From positions 4,579,501-4,643,500 of the forward strand of contig NZ_CP060295.1 in the NCBI RefSeq assembly GCF_014302995.1: a DNA stretch of 64,000 nucleotides, read 5' to 3'. Shown piece by piece: positions 16,317 through 25,745 of this stretch. Every line of letters begins with the position of its first letter. The stretch's first letter is position 1. Origin of the DNA: Variovorax sp. PAMC26660. GTDB taxonomy: Bacteria > Pseudomonadota > Gammaproteobacteria > Burkholderiales > Burkholderiaceae_C. Under the pieces are notes generated by a model. That model had not been told where the DNA came from. It saw only the letters and a program-made list of their open reading frames with translations, and did not search any database. The position numbers and the translations under genes were made by a program.

Positions 16317-16659
16317 AGGCTGCGGTTCAACCAGCCCTGAACTGGCTTTGGCAGGGGTGGGACGCCCGTCCGTCAAACACCTTTGCATCTGGCGGGAAAT
16401 ACAAATTACATCTCGATGCAGTCCGGTGAAGTCGGACATCACATGGCGCGGTCGAGGGGCACGGCACGATCTGGCCGCGACCGAACGCGCCTCTTTGAGG
16501 GTACTCAGTTTCAGGCATTTCGCCGTGTTGTACGCGTTCTTACATTGAGGCTTGTGATTTGAAATCGACTGCATCTGCAGGCCTCCAAGGCGCGCGGGTG
16601 CACGCGAGCGACTGCCTCGATGAAGCCACGAACAAGGACAACGACACAAAGGGAAAGCC
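16317..16659. other. Intergenic region upstream of the autotransporter
   Basis: About 340 bases with no gene. It ends with a purine-rich ribosome-binding site (AAAGGGAAA) before ATG 16660. No convincing operator or promoter stands out. Confidence 0.4.
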
Positions 16660-19600
16660 ATGAACAAGACATTCCGGACACTTTGGAATCTCACGCTCGA
16701 CACCTGGGTGGCAGCTCCCGAGATCGCCCGAGGCCATGCCCGATCGACCAGCGTGAGTGGAGGGTGTGCGGGCGCGCTGGGGGGACTACGGGGCGTCGCT
16801 GTGGCGGCGCTGTTTCTGGCGGCCGGCGGTGCAGGAGGCCAGCCCGTCGGTGACCCGACACTGCACGCAGGCGCGGGTGGCAGCGATGGCAGCGGCGGTG
16901 GTGGCGGGCTCAATGACACTACCGTCAATGCGCAAGGGGGCGCCGGCGGATCGTCGACCGCAGCCGGCGCGACGGCGGGGGCGGCCGCCAGCATCGGGTC
17001 ATTTGCCGGCGCTACCGCGGGCGCAGGCGGTGCGGCTGGCGCGTCCAGCAGCGTCGTTGGCCCCGGTGCGCTGCAGGGAGATGCCGGCGGCGCGGGAGGG
17101 TCTCAGACCGGCGATGCCAGCAATGGCAATGGATATGGCGGCGGTGGCGGAGGTGGACACGTGGGGTCCTCCATCAATCCCGGCGCCACTTCATCGAGCG
17201 GCAGCTCTACAGGCGGCAACGCAGGCGCAGGTGGCAACGGATATTGGGCTGCGGGTGGTGGCGGTGCCGGCGGTTATGGGGCGACGCTGATCGCCCCGCT
17301 CGGCAATTACTCTTCCTCTGGCGCTTCCACAGGTGGGACCGGTGGCAAAGGGGGAGACGCCTTTTCGCAGGCCGGCGGCGGTGGCAGTGGTGGCGGTGGA
17401 TTCTTCATGAACGTCACGGCGCCCGGTCTCACGCTCACCAACGGCGGCACCTTTGCCGGTGGCGCTGGTGGAGCCGGCGGGTCCGAGCTGTTGCCGGCCC
17501 GCAGTAACGCATCGGGCGGCGGCGGCGGGGCCGGCGGCCACGGCGTCACCTTGGCCGGCAGCGCTGTGACCGTGACCAACACGGGCCAGATCGCAGGCGG
17601 GGCCGGGGGCGCTGGCGGCGCCGGAGGAGGCGGCTTGGGTGGCACTGGCATGCCGGGTGGCGGTGGTGACGGTGGCGTCGGCCTGTGGTCTACAGGCACG
17701 GGGGTCACGATCACCAACAGCGGGACCATCGCAGGTGGCGCCGGCGGCATTGGCGGGACCAACAGCAACGGTGGCCCGCGCGGCGCCAACGGTGCCGGTG
17801 GCGCGGGCGTGATGGGCGCCAACATGAACGTCACCAACAGCGGCGCGATCTCCGGTGGTCTTGGCGGCGACGGTGTCACCCGCGCCTCGGCCGTGGAATT
17901 CATCGGCGGCAGCAACAGCCTGACCTTGAACGCCGGCTCGTCGCTGTCGGGTGCCATTGCCATCGACAGCGGTGCCAGCGCCAGCGTCATCGCCGGGTCC
18001 GATGGCCTGAGCCTGGCCAATCCCCTGCGGCTGGACGGCACGGGCACCATCAATACCAACGGCTACAGCATGAGTTGGTCAGGCCCTCTCTCGGGCGGCG
18101 GCGGCTTGGTGAAAGCTGGCGCAGGCACCCTGACCCTCAGCGGCATCAACACCTACATTGGCAGCACCACTGTCGCCGCCGGCACATTGCGCGCCGGTGC
18201 GGCCAACACGCTCAGCAGCGTCAGCGCCTTCACAGTCGCTGCAGGCGGCGTGCTGGACCTGGCCGGCAACAATCAGGTCATTGCGTCAATGACCAACAGT
18301 GGCACTGTTTCGCTCCCCGGAAGCGTGCCTGGCACAACCCTCACGGTCAACGGGCCGTGGGTCGGCAGCGGTGGCACGCTGCGACTGGGAACGGTGCTGG
18401 GTGGAAGCGCGAGCACGAGCGACAGACTGATCCTCGACGGCCCCACGGCCATCGCCAGCGGCAGGACCAGCGTGCAGATCACCAACCTCGGTGGCCTGGG
18501 CGCGCTGACCAGCGGCAACGGCATCGAGATCATCACCGCGCAGAACGGTGCGACCACGACCGCGCAGACGACCAAGGACGCGTTCTCGCTGGCTGGCGGC
18601 CATGTCGATGCAGGCGCCTACGAGTACAGGTTGAATGCAGCAGATGCCAACGGTGCAGGCGAGAACTGGTACCTGCGCTCCACCATCAACGCAGTGTCTC
18701 CGAGCGACCCGGCTGGTGTGCCGGTCATCACCTACCGGCCCGAGGCGGCGCTCTACGCAGCACTGCCGAACCAACTGCGCCAGGGCAACCTCGCGATGCT
18801 GGGCGATCTGCGCAAGCGCGTGGGCGACGACGATGTGAAGGGCGCAGCCACTGCACCGACCGGTTCGGACCGCCGCGCCTGGGCCCGCGTGCTGTCCACC
18901 GACATCGACATCCGGCAGGGCGGCTCCGTCTCGCCCACCAGCAAGGGACGCCTGACCGGCTTCCAGGCGGGCACCGACCTGCTGGTCGTGCCGAACTGGC
19001 GCGCAGGCGTCTACGTCGGCCAGCTCGACGGCGATGCACGCGTCAACGGCTTTGCCAGCGGCGTGAGCAACCTGGGCGTGGGCCGCAACGACCTGCGCAG
19101 CCAGTACCTGGGCGTGTACGGCACCTACACCAGCGACAGCGGCTTCTATGCCGATGCCGTGGTGCAGGCGGGCCGTCACCGCTACACGGTGGAGCCGCTC
19201 CTGAGCTTCGGCGCGAGCGGCAAGGGCAGCAGCCTGCTGGCGTCCATCGAAGTGGGCCAGTCCTTCGCGCTGGGCGGCAGTGGCTGGAGCATCGAGCCGC
19301 AGCTGCAGCTCATCCACCAGCACCTGAACCTGGACAGCTCGCTGATCACTGGCGCCGTGGTTCAGCCGAAGGCGGACAGCGGCTGGATCGCCCGTGCGGG
19401 CGTTCGGATCAAGGGCGAGATCGACACCAGCATGGGCAAGCTGCAGCCGTATGGCCGCATCAACGTCTACAAGACCTCGAGCGGCACGGATGTCGCACGC
19501 TTCATGAACGGAGCGAGCGTCACCGACATCACCGCGCCCGTGGGGGGCACGAGCACCGAGCTGGCAGGCGGCTTCACGCTGGCGCTGAACCAGACGACCA

Positions 19601-19698
19601 GCCTGTACGGCGAAGTCGGCAAGCTGTGGTCCTCGGGTGGCAACACCAAGGTCAGGAGCGGGATCAACGCCTCGTTGGGCCTGCGCGTGAAGTGGTGA
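16660..19698 (+). CDS. Glycine-rich autotransporter (type Va secretion)
   Basis: A 1012-residue autotransporter. The N-terminus MNKTFRTLWNLTLDTWVAAPE is an extended signal peptide region (ESPR), followed by a hydrophobic signal (about 40-60). Residues about 65-430 are a Gly/Ala/Ser-rich passenger with repeated 'TNSGTIAGGAGG'-type beta-solenoid turns. A PATR-like repeat lies at about 475-510 (GGGLVKAGAGTLTLSGINTYIGST). The last 270 residues are the outer-membrane barrel, starting near RRAWARVLSTDIDIRQGG and ending in LGLRVKW, the aromatic terminus recognised by BAM. The passenger is probably an adhesin; no protease or lipase motif is visible. Confidence 0.93.
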   Translation: MNKTFRTLWNLTLDTWVAAPEIARGHARSTSVSGGCAGALGGLRGVAVAALFLAAGGAGGQPVGDPTLHAGAGGSDGSGGGGGLNDTTVNAQGGAGGSSTAAGATAGAAASIGSFAGATAGAGGAAGASSSVVGPGALQGDAGGAGGSQTGDASNGNGYGGGGGGGHVGSSINPGATSSSGSSTGGNAGAGGNGYWAAGGGGAGGYGATLIAPLGNYSSSGASTGGTGGKGGDAFSQAGGGGSGGGGFFMNVTAPGLTLTNGGTFAGGAGGAGGSELLPARSNASGGGGGAGGHGVTLAGSAVTVTNTGQIAGGAGGAGGAGGGGLGGTGMPGGGGDGGVGLWSTGTGVTITNSGTIAGGAGGIGGTNSNGGPRGANGAGGAGVMGANMNVTNSGAISGGLGGDGVTRASAVEFIGGSNSLTLNAGSSLSGAIAIDSGASASVIAGSDGLSLANPLRLDGTGTINTNGYSMSWSGPLSGGGGLVKAGAGTLTLSGINTYIGSTTVAAGTLRAGAANTLSSVSAFTVAAGGVLDLAGNNQVIASMTNSGTVSLPGSVPGTTLTVNGPWVGSGGTLRLGTVLGGSASTSDRLILDGPTAIASGRTSVQITNLGGLGALTSGNGIEIITAQNGATTTAQTTKDAFSLAGGHVDAGAYEYRLNAADANGAGENWYLRSTINAVSPSDPAGVPVITYRPEAALYAALPNQLRQGNLAMLGDLRKRVGDDDVKGAATAPTGSDRRAWARVLSTDIDIRQGGSVSPTSKGRLTGFQAGTDLLVVPNWRAGVYVGQLDGDARVNGFASGVSNLGVGRNDLRSQYLGVYGTYTSDSGFYADAVVQAGRHRYTVEPLLSFGASGKGSSLLASIEVGQSFALGGSGWSIEPQLQLIHQHLNLDSSLITGAVVQPKADSGWIARAGVRIKGEIDTSMGKLQPYGRINVYKTSSGTDVARFMNGASVTDITAPVGGTSTELAGGFTLALNQTTSLYGEVGKLWSSGGNTKVRSGINASLGLRVKW

Positions 19699-20158
19699 AG
19701 GGCTGAGAGGGCTGAGAGGGGCGTGGATGCGCAACATCCACGCAACCCGCGAAGCGGCCACTTGAGGTCGAGTTCGCCTCCGGGCACGGCAGATCGATGC
19801 CATGTTCTCGTGCCCCGGCGCGCAAGTGCAAGGCACGGGTGCACAAGCGCAGAACTTCTCTTTCCCGGTATTGGCCATACCGCGTCCTGGTCGATGCTTG
19901 ATGGGGTCGCTCATCTTCGACATGTCCCACGCAACTGCGAAGCCCTCAACCATCCCCACGTGCGCTCGCACCATTCGGGATATGCACTTTGTCATGGCCG
20001 CACATGGGAGGAGGTAGGGCATTTGACTCCCCCGCAAAGGGGCGCTTCGCTCATGTGCGAAGGCGATGCGACTCCTAAAGTCATCCCCAGGCCGAACGCT
20101 TCTGCACACATCGGGCAGACAAGCGGTTCCGGCCGGTCACGACAACCGGGGAACACGC
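19699..20158. other. Intergenic region between the autotransporter and the flp gene
   Basis: About 460 bases with no recognisable protein on either strand. It begins with tandem GGCTGAGAGG units (19703-19721). The promoter for the pilus genes must lie here, but no clear -10/-35 pair is seen. Confidence 0.4.
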
Positions 20159-20305
20159 ATGGAACCGTTCACACTGCTGCCGAGAACCTTCATGAACCTG
20201 CTGCGGGAAGACGCAGGCATGTCGTTCATGGAGTTCGCTCTGATCGGCGCTCTGGTGACGGTCGTGTGCCTGCTCCTGCTGCTTGCCATCCGGCGCAGCG
20301 CCTGA
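20159..20305 (+). CDS. flp: Flp-family type IVb pilin (Tad pilus)
   Basis: A 48-residue prepilin: a short leader, then DAGMSFMEFALIGALVTVVCLLLLLAI, the Flp hydrophobic helix with Glu at position +5 after the likely cleavage Gly, and a short tail. It would be cut by the prepilin peptidase encoded 16 bases downstream and assembled into Tad/Flp pili. It is at the short end for the family, and the usual Tyr after the Glu is Phe. Confidence 0.85.
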   Translation: MEPFTLLPRTFMNLLREDAGMSFMEFALIGALVTVVCLLLLLAIRRSA

Positions 20306-20321
20306 ACCCACGGAGCCGACC

Positions 20322-20906
20322 ATGCAAGAACTCGATTCCGCTCTCGAACTGCTGGCAATGCTGGCTACAGACGTTCGAATGCTCGCGCTCGTCGCGCTGC
20401 TTGGGGTGGCCGCCGTCAGCGACTGGCGTTCCTATCGCATTCCCAACTGGCTGACCTTCGGCGGCGCGTTCTTCGCGCTCGTCTACGGGACGCTCGCCGC
20501 CCGCACACCGTCCGCAGGCGCACTGAGCGTGTTCGGCGGGCTTGGCGTGGGCTTCATCGCGATGCTGCCGTTCTATGCGTTGGGATTGATGGGGGCGGGC
20601 GACGTGAAGCTCATGGCCATGGCAGGTGCATTCATCGGCCCGCAGCAGACGCTGGTGGCGGTGCTCTTCACCTTCATTGCCGGCGGCATGGCGGCGCTGG
20701 CGTTCGCCATCCATCGCCGGCGCCTTTCGCACATGTTGGCCAACGTCAAGACCGCGGCACAGGGCATGGCGATCTCCAGCATGGCGGGCATCCGTCCCAC
20801 GGGACACGTTCACATGGCTCAGTCCGTGGGGAAGCTGCCCTATGGCATCTGTATCGCGGCGGGCACGGTGGTCGAAGTGCTTGCTCATCAGCTGGGCTAC
20901 GTCTAG
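20322..20906 (+). CDS. cpaA: CpaA/TadV prepilin peptidase (A24 aspartic protease)
   Basis: A 194-residue membrane protease that processes Flp pilin. The two catalytic Asp motifs are present: SDWRSYRIPN (about 33-42) and GAGDVKL (about 91-97). Several hydrophobic helices span the protein. ATG 20322 is preferred; it lies between flp and cpaB in the standard Tad order. The C-terminal part after the last helix (MAGIRPTGHVHMAQSVGKLPYGICIAAG) is the usual extended end. Confidence 0.9.
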   Translation: MQELDSALELLAMLATDVRMLALVALLGVAAVSDWRSYRIPNWLTFGGAFFALVYGTLAARTPSAGALSVFGGLGVGFIAMLPFYALGLMGAGDVKLMAMAGAFIGPQQTLVAVLFTFIAGGMAALAFAIHRRRLSHMLANVKTAAQGMAISSMAGIRPTGHVHMAQSVGKLPYGICIAAGTVVEVLAHQLGYV

Positions 20907-20940
20907 CCCTCTCATCTTTCACTTGCGACGGAGGTTCGTA

Positions 20941-21557
20941 TGAAGAACATCAAGGCGATCGGGCTGATCCTTCTGGCCCTTCTGGCCCTTCTGACGGGGC
21001 TGGCGGCCGCGGTCTACGCGGCCGGATGGATCTCCCGGCAAAGCGGCATCGCGTCCAACAAGGTCGTGGTGGCCGCGGTCGACATCGAACTGGGCAGCCG
21101 CGTCAATGCGCAGATGCTGTCCACGGTCGACTGGCCCAGCGGCTCCGTGCCGAACGGCTCGTTCAGTGACATCAAGGCGCTGGACGACCGCGTTGTGAAG
21201 GTCGGCGTGCTGCGCGGCGAAGCGATCATGGAAGGCAAGCTGGCACCCGTGGGCATCCAGGGCGGGTTGTCGGCGGTGATCGCCAGCGGCAAGCGGGCCA
21301 TGACGGTGCGCGTCAACGACGTGGTCGGCGTCGCCGGCTTCGCGCTGCCGGGCAACTATGTCGACGTGATGGTCAACGCCCAGCAGGACAAGAGCCGTGG
21401 CGAGCAAGCGTCGCAGATCAGCAAGACCGTGCTCGAGAAAGTGCTGGTGCTGGCGGTGGCGCAGGAGGCCAACCGCGACGACACCAAGCCCAAGGTCGTC
21501 AGCGCCGTGACGCTCGAACTCTCGCTCGAGGATTCGGAAAAGCTCGACCTGGCGGCG
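20941..21557 (+). pseudogene. cpaB: cpaB/rcpC, truncated by an IS5-family remnant
   Basis: The first about 205 codons match CpaB: an N-terminal membrane helix (IKAIGLILLALLALLTGLAAAVYAAG), the SAF domain (VVVAAVDIELGSRVNAQML, VLRGEAIMEGKL) and the RcpC domain (KRAMTVRVNDVVGVAGFALPGNYVDVMV). After SLEDSEKLDLA the frame enters antisense IS sequence and stops at 21896. CpaB usually continues about 60-100 more residues. The rest of the Tad locus (rcpA, tadZABC) does not follow, so no complete pilus machine is encoded here. Confidence 0.88.
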
Positions 21558-22165
21558 CTTGTACATGGCGCGGTCGTATTCCCACGGCTCGACGCGAGTG
21601 CGCAGTGGCGGGACGACAGGGATAAAGCCCAAGTCAAGCGCAAGCTGCCGAGTCTCGTTGCCTTCATAGGCGCGATCCATGAGCAGATGCAGCGGCCGAT
21701 TCGGCGCGCCCAAGCGCCTGAGCAACTCGCGACCTTCGGGTGCATCGTGCGCCTGGCCTGGCGACAACGAGAGCGTTACGGCCGTGCGCGCGTCCGCGGC
21801 GAGAAGGTGGATCTTGGTGTTCCATCCGCCGCGGGACTTGCCGATAGCTTGCGGACCGTTTTTTTCGAGCGCCTGTGCCATCGGGATTCACCTTGACGCT
21901 GGTGCTGTCCAACGACACGGCTTCGATCTTGATCTGCACCACTTGTGCGCGAGCTGTAGCTGCGCGAAGGCTCTGTCCAGGACGCCAGACTTGGCCCAGC
22001 GATTCATGCGCGTGTAGATGGTGTGCCAGTTGCCGAACCGCTTGGGCAGGCCTCGCCACTTGCACCCATGCTCGGCGACGTACAAGATGGCATTGAGTAC
22101 TGCTGGCCAATGGTTTCGCCCCGAACCGCAACGGCGGCAACCAAGGGTTCCGGCGCAAGGCCGCA
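21553..22165 (-). pseudogene. IS5-family transposase remnant, frameshifted and truncated at both ends
   Basis: On the minus strand, in more than one frame: NHWPAVLNAILYVAEHGCKWRGLPKRFGNWHTIYTRMNRWAKSGVLDRAFAQLQ, then VSLDSTSVKVNPDGTGA (first catalytic Asp), then KNGPQAIGKSRGGWNTKIHLLAADARTAVTLSLSPGQAHDAPEG and LLMDRAYEGNETR (second Asp), to EPWEYDRAMYKRR. The sequence stops before the final Glu block normally near ERLFRRLKGFRR, exactly where cpaB breaks. No terminal repeats are visible, so this is a scar, not a mobile IS. The right boundary near 22165 is approximate. Confidence 0.8.
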
Positions 22166-22318
22166 TGACTCCTCGTCGACGCCGTTTCACATGGCCTTCG
22201 CTATGAGTAGATGCCACGACACTTGTGCCCCGTCCCGCCTGCTGGCTGCATGACTTGGCGAACATCGAAACGCGCCAGGGCCACCTCGCTTGTCTCGCAG
22301 TTGAACAGGGATCACCCG

Positions 22319-23071
22319 TCAGACTGCGGTTCTCATCCGCTTTGATCGACGCGCGACTGGCTCGCTCAATACGCGCAGCGCGCTTTCCATGTGCAGGCGC
22401 ATGCATTCCGTTGCGCCCTCCGCATTGCCATTGCCGATCAACTCGACGAGCTCGGCGTGGCCATCTTGAACCTTCTGCAAACTCGCTTCTGTCTTTCGCT
22501 GTTCCATGCCTTGACGGGATTGCGACTCGAGCGAGGCCCGTACAGACCCGATCATCTGGAACAGCAACAGGTTTCCGCTTGCACGCGCAATCTCCAGATG
22601 CAACTCCGTATCGAGTGAGGCGTAGACGGAAGGTCGCCGCAGTTGTGCTTGCATCTGTATGACCAGATCGGACATCCGGGTCAATTGCGCCGGTGTACGC
22701 CGCTGGGCCGCCAGTGCTGCTGCACGGCCTTCGAGGCTTGCGCGCACGTCCATCAGGTCCTCCGTGGAATTTTCCAGAACCTGCAGTGCCCGAGAGAAGT
22801 AGATGCCGAGTGCCGAAGCATCCAGATCGCGCCGAACGATCGGACTCTTTCCGTTGGCGATCTCCACGACGCCCAACCCTTTCAGGGTTCTCAGCGCTTC
22901 CCGTATCACGGTGCGGCTGACGCCGAGTGACTCGCCCAGCCGCGCTTCCGAAGGCAGCGGCGCTCCGGGGCTCAGCTTTGCGTCCTGGATGTGCTGAAGA
23001 AGGCTTTGCACGGCCTGCTCCGCCAGCGAGTTTCGCTCCAATCTGCCAAGGACAAAGGGGTGTGCGGTCAT
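22319..23071 (-). CDS. GntR-family regulator, FadR/FCD subgroup
   Basis: A 250-residue regulator. The winged HTH lies at about 14-75 (LAEQAVQSLLQHIQDAKLSPGAPLPSEARLGESLGVSRTVIREALRTLKGLGVVEI). The FCD ligand-binding helices run from about 95 to 235, with metal/ligand residues in DLMDVRASLEGRAA, DTELHLEIARASGN and RLHMESALRVL. It is divergent from the RraA-like and dehydratase genes with a palindromic site between them, so it probably represses the cluster until a sugar-acid ligand is present. Confidence 0.92.
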   Translation of the reverse strand: MTAHPFVLGRLERNSLAEQAVQSLLQHIQDAKLSPGAPLPSEARLGESLGVSRTVIREALRTLKGLGVVEIANGKSPIVRRDLDASALGIYFSRALQVLENSTEDLMDVRASLEGRAAALAAQRRTPAQLTRMSDLVIQMQAQLRRPSVYASLDTELHLEIARASGNLLLFQMIGSVRASLESQSRQGMEQRKTEASLQKVQDGHAELVELIGNGNAEGATECMRLHMESALRVLSEPVARRSKRMRTAV

Positions 23072-23086
23072 GAATGGATTCTTTAA

Positions 23087-23099
23087 CCTGTCATACAGG
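23087..23099. promoter_or_regulatory. GntR/FCD operator between the regulator and its cluster
   Basis: CCTGT-CAT-ACAGG is a perfect palindrome whose core TGT-CAT-ACA fits the TnGTnnnACnA pattern of FCD-type GntR sites. A further ACAGGTT (23103-23109) pairs with AACCTGT (23085-23091) and may be a second half-site. Confidence 0.72.
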
Positions 23100-23163
23100 G
23101 GTACAGGTTGTCTTTACTGTAGCAGGCGCGTTCAATCCTCGTCTCTAAAGGAGACAAGAAGCA

Positions 23164-23850
23164 ATGTGGAAAGACGATGACGAACTGTTTGGCTTGATGC
23201 GCACGCGCCTGTTCCCCGCCGTGGTCGGGGACATCCTGGACACGCTCGGGCTGATGCACCAATTTCTGCCGCCAGCCATCAAGCCGGTAGAGCGATCCAT
23301 GGTCGTTGCGGGTCGCGCCATGCCCGTGCTGGAGACCAACTGCTTCTCGCGCTCCGAGCCGGAGGGCAAGTCGCCGCTGAGCCAGCAGGCGTTTGGCCTG
23401 CTTTTTCAGGCGCTCGACGACCTCGCGCCCAACGAGGTCTACGTTGCAACCGGATCGGCCCCGCAATTCGCGTTGTGGGGTGGGTTGATGACGACGCGTG
23501 CCATGCACCTGAAGGCGGCCGGCGCAGTCCTTGATGGCTATTCCCGCGACACGACAGAGGTGCTTGAACTGGGCCTGCCAGTCTTCTCGCTCGGTGGCTA
23601 TTCCCAGGACCAGGGACCACGCGGCAAGGTGGTCGACTATCGAGTGCCTGTAGAGATCCAAGGCGTTCGGGTTCGCCCCGGTGACATCGTCTTTGGCGAC
23701 CAGGATGGTGTGCTGATCATTCCTCGCGAGGCAGAGGTGGAGGCCATCAGCCTCGCGCTCGAGAAGGCTTCCACGGAAAGCAGTGTGCGCAAGGCCATTC
23801 AGAACGGCATGAGCACTGTCGAGGCATTCAACACATTCGGTGTGATGTAA
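23164..23850 (+). CDS. RraA-like / HMG-CHA aldolase family protein
   Basis: A 228-residue protein of the RraA/DlpA fold. FALWGGLMTTRAMHLKAAGAVLDGYSRD (102-129) is the family's active-site block with Arg112, Asp124 and Asp129; GDIVFGDQDGVLIIP is the second conserved element. Members act as divalent-metal aldolases or decarboxylases on 4-hydroxy-2-oxo acids, while some only bind RNase E. Beside a sugar-acid dehydratase a lyase role on a 2-keto acid is more likely. It has a good binding site (AAAGGAG) and is divergent from the GntR gene. Confidence 0.85.
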   Translation: MWKDDDELFGLMRTRLFPAVVGDILDTLGLMHQFLPPAIKPVERSMVVAGRAMPVLETNCFSRSEPEGKSPLSQQAFGLLFQALDDLAPNEVYVATGSAPQFALWGGLMTTRAMHLKAAGAVLDGYSRDTTEVLELGLPVFSLGGYSQDQGPRGKVVDYRVPVEIQGVRVRPGDIVFGDQDGVLIIPREAEVEAISLALEKASTESSVRKAIQNGMSTVEAFNTFGVM

Positions 23851-24009
23851 CGCGGGCGGGATTCAACGCCTCCTTGCCCAAGGGCTCCCCGAAGCGCGGC
23901 AACGCGCACAGATCCGCGCGCAGAACTTCCAGGTCTCAAGACGCAGTGCCTGCCTCGCCCCATCAAACAGGCTGGCAAGGCGGCGCACCCTTTCAAGACG
24001 AAAGCCATC

Positions 24010-25725
24010 ATGACAAAAAAGCTTCGGTCCTCCGCCTGGTTTGCGGGTGACGACAAGGACGCCTTCATACATCGCAGCTGGATGAAGAACCGCGGGTTGC
24101 CCGATGACGCCTTCGATGGCCGTCCGGTCATCGGCATCTGCAACACCTTTTCGGAGTTCACGCCGTGCAACGCGCATTTTCGCGAGCTGGTGGAGCACGT
24201 GAAGCGGGGTGTGCTCGATGCAGGAGGTGTTCCCCTGGAGTTTCCGGTCTTTTCCTGCGGAGAGTCCAACCTGCGACCGACGGCCATGCTCTTTCGTAAC
24301 CTCGCGTCGATGGACGTCGAGGAGGCGATCCGGGGCAATCCCATGGACGGCGTTGTCTTGATGGCCGGGTGCGACAAGACCACGCCTTCGCTGCTCATGG
24401 GCGCCTCGAGCTGCGACCTGCCGAGCATCGTGATCTCGGGTGGTCCCATGCTCAACGGAAAATTTCGCGGCAAGGACATCGGCTCCGGTACCGACGTCTG
24501 GCGATTCTCGGAGGATGTTCGCGCGGGAGTGATGAGTCGGGCCGATTTCATGGCGGCCGAGAGCGCGATGTCGCGCTCGCCCGGTCATTGCATGACCATG
24601 GGCACCGCCTCGACCATGGCTTCCATGGTCGAGGCACTGGGTGTGGCGCTGCCCGGCAATGCCGCGTACCCTGCGGTCGATGCGCGCCGATCGCGCCTGG
24701 CCCGGATGACAGGCCGGCGCATTGTCGAGATGGTCCACGAGGATCTGGTGCTGTCGCGCATCCTGACGCGTGAGGCGTTCGCCAACGCGATCCGCATCAA
24801 TGGTGCGATCGGTGGCTCGACGAACGCCGTCGTGCATCTTCTGGCGATCGCGGGGCGAATCGGCACACCGCTCACACTGGAAGACTGGGATCGCTGGGGA
24901 CAGGACATGCCCACCATCCTTGATCTGATGCCGTCCGGCCGCTTCCTCATGGAGGACTTCTGTTACGCAGGCGGCCTGCCGGCCCTCATGAAAGAAGTGG
25001 CTTCGGTGCTGGACCTCGGCGCGCTCACCGTGACGGGGCGCACTGTCGCAGAGAACATCGAGCCGGCGGAAAACTTCGACAAGGAAGTGATTCGGCCCGT
25101 CACGAAGCCGCTGACGCCAAATGGCGGCATCGCTGTACTTCGAGGCAACCTTGCGCCGGATGGCGCGATCATCAAGCCATCGGCGGCCTCGCCGGAACTC
25201 ATGCGCCATCGCGGTCGCGCCGTGGTGTTCAACACGATCGAAGACTACAAGCGCCGTGTCGACGATCCCGCGCTGGACATCGACGAACACTGCGTGATGG
25301 TCCTGCGTAATTGCGGTCCGAAGGGGTACCCTGGCATGGCGGAAGTGGGCAACATGGCGCTCCCGCGCAAGCTGCTCGAGCGCGGCGTGCGGGACATGGT
25401 GAGGTTGTCTGATGCCCGCATGTCCGGCACCGCGTTCGGTACGGTGATCCTGCACGTCGCGCCGGAGGCGGCCGTCGGCGGTCCCCTGGCGTTGGTGAAA
25501 GACGGGGACGAAATCGAACTGGACGTACCGGCCCGAAGACTCCAGTTGCACGTCTCCGAGGAAGCGCTCGCGGCGCGCAGGGCGGCCTGGTCTGCGCCTG
25601 AGCCCGCCATGAAGGGTGGCTATCAGTCGCTCTATGTCGAACGAACGCTGCAGGCCGACAAGGGCGCGGATCTCGACTTCCTCGTGGGCTGCCGAGGCCA
25701 TGCCGTGCCACGGGAGAGCCATTGA
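24010..25725 (+). CDS. IlvD/Edd-family sugar-acid dehydratase (L-arabinonate dehydratase-like)
   Basis: A 571-residue [2Fe-2S] dehydratase. The cluster cysteines are C53 (FTPCN), C121 (AGCDKT) and C194 (PGHCMTMG). The 68- and 73-residue spacings equal those I recall for L-arabinonate dehydratase of Rhizobium (C59, C127, C200). Other blocks: INGAIGGSTNAVVHLLAIAGR, the Mg-site region and the C-terminal swivel domain (KNCGPKGYPGMAE-like and MSGTAFGT). It probably converts an aldonate to a 2-keto-3-deoxy acid; the exact sugar acid cannot be fixed. It follows the RraA-like gene by 159 bases. Confidence 0.88.
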   Translation: MTKKLRSSAWFAGDDKDAFIHRSWMKNRGLPDDAFDGRPVIGICNTFSEFTPCNAHFRELVEHVKRGVLDAGGVPLEFPVFSCGESNLRPTAMLFRNLASMDVEEAIRGNPMDGVVLMAGCDKTTPSLLMGASSCDLPSIVISGGPMLNGKFRGKDIGSGTDVWRFSEDVRAGVMSRADFMAAESAMSRSPGHCMTMGTASTMASMVEALGVALPGNAAYPAVDARRSRLARMTGRRIVEMVHEDLVLSRILTREAFANAIRINGAIGGSTNAVVHLLAIAGRIGTPLTLEDWDRWGQDMPTILDLMPSGRFLMEDFCYAGGLPALMKEVASVLDLGALTVTGRTVAENIEPAENFDKEVIRPVTKPLTPNGGIAVLRGNLAPDGAIIKPSAASPELMRHRGRAVVFNTIEDYKRRVDDPALDIDEHCVMVLRNCGPKGYPGMAEVGNMALPRKLLERGVRDMVRLSDARMSGTAFGTVILHVAPEAAVGGPLALVKDGDEIELDVPARRLQLHVSEEALAARRAAWSAPEPAMKGGYQSLYVERTLQADKGADLDFLVGCRGHAVPRESH

Positions 25726-25745
25726 GCGCCGAGCGGAAGACGGCA

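Noticed and set aside
14586..16994. 802-codon open frame on the minus strand
   Set aside because: It is antisense to the methyltransferase, hydrolase and autotransporter genes, and its product is an Arg/His/Ala-rich mix with no family; an effect of high GC.
17100..17900. CRISPR-like or tandem repeat array in the glycine-rich region
   Set aside because: The repeats are degenerate codon-level Gly repeats inside an open frame, with no constant spacer or repeat length.
17685..19706. 673-codon open frame inside the autotransporter in another frame
   Set aside because: It is Arg/Gln/His-rich shadow translation of the passenger and barrel.
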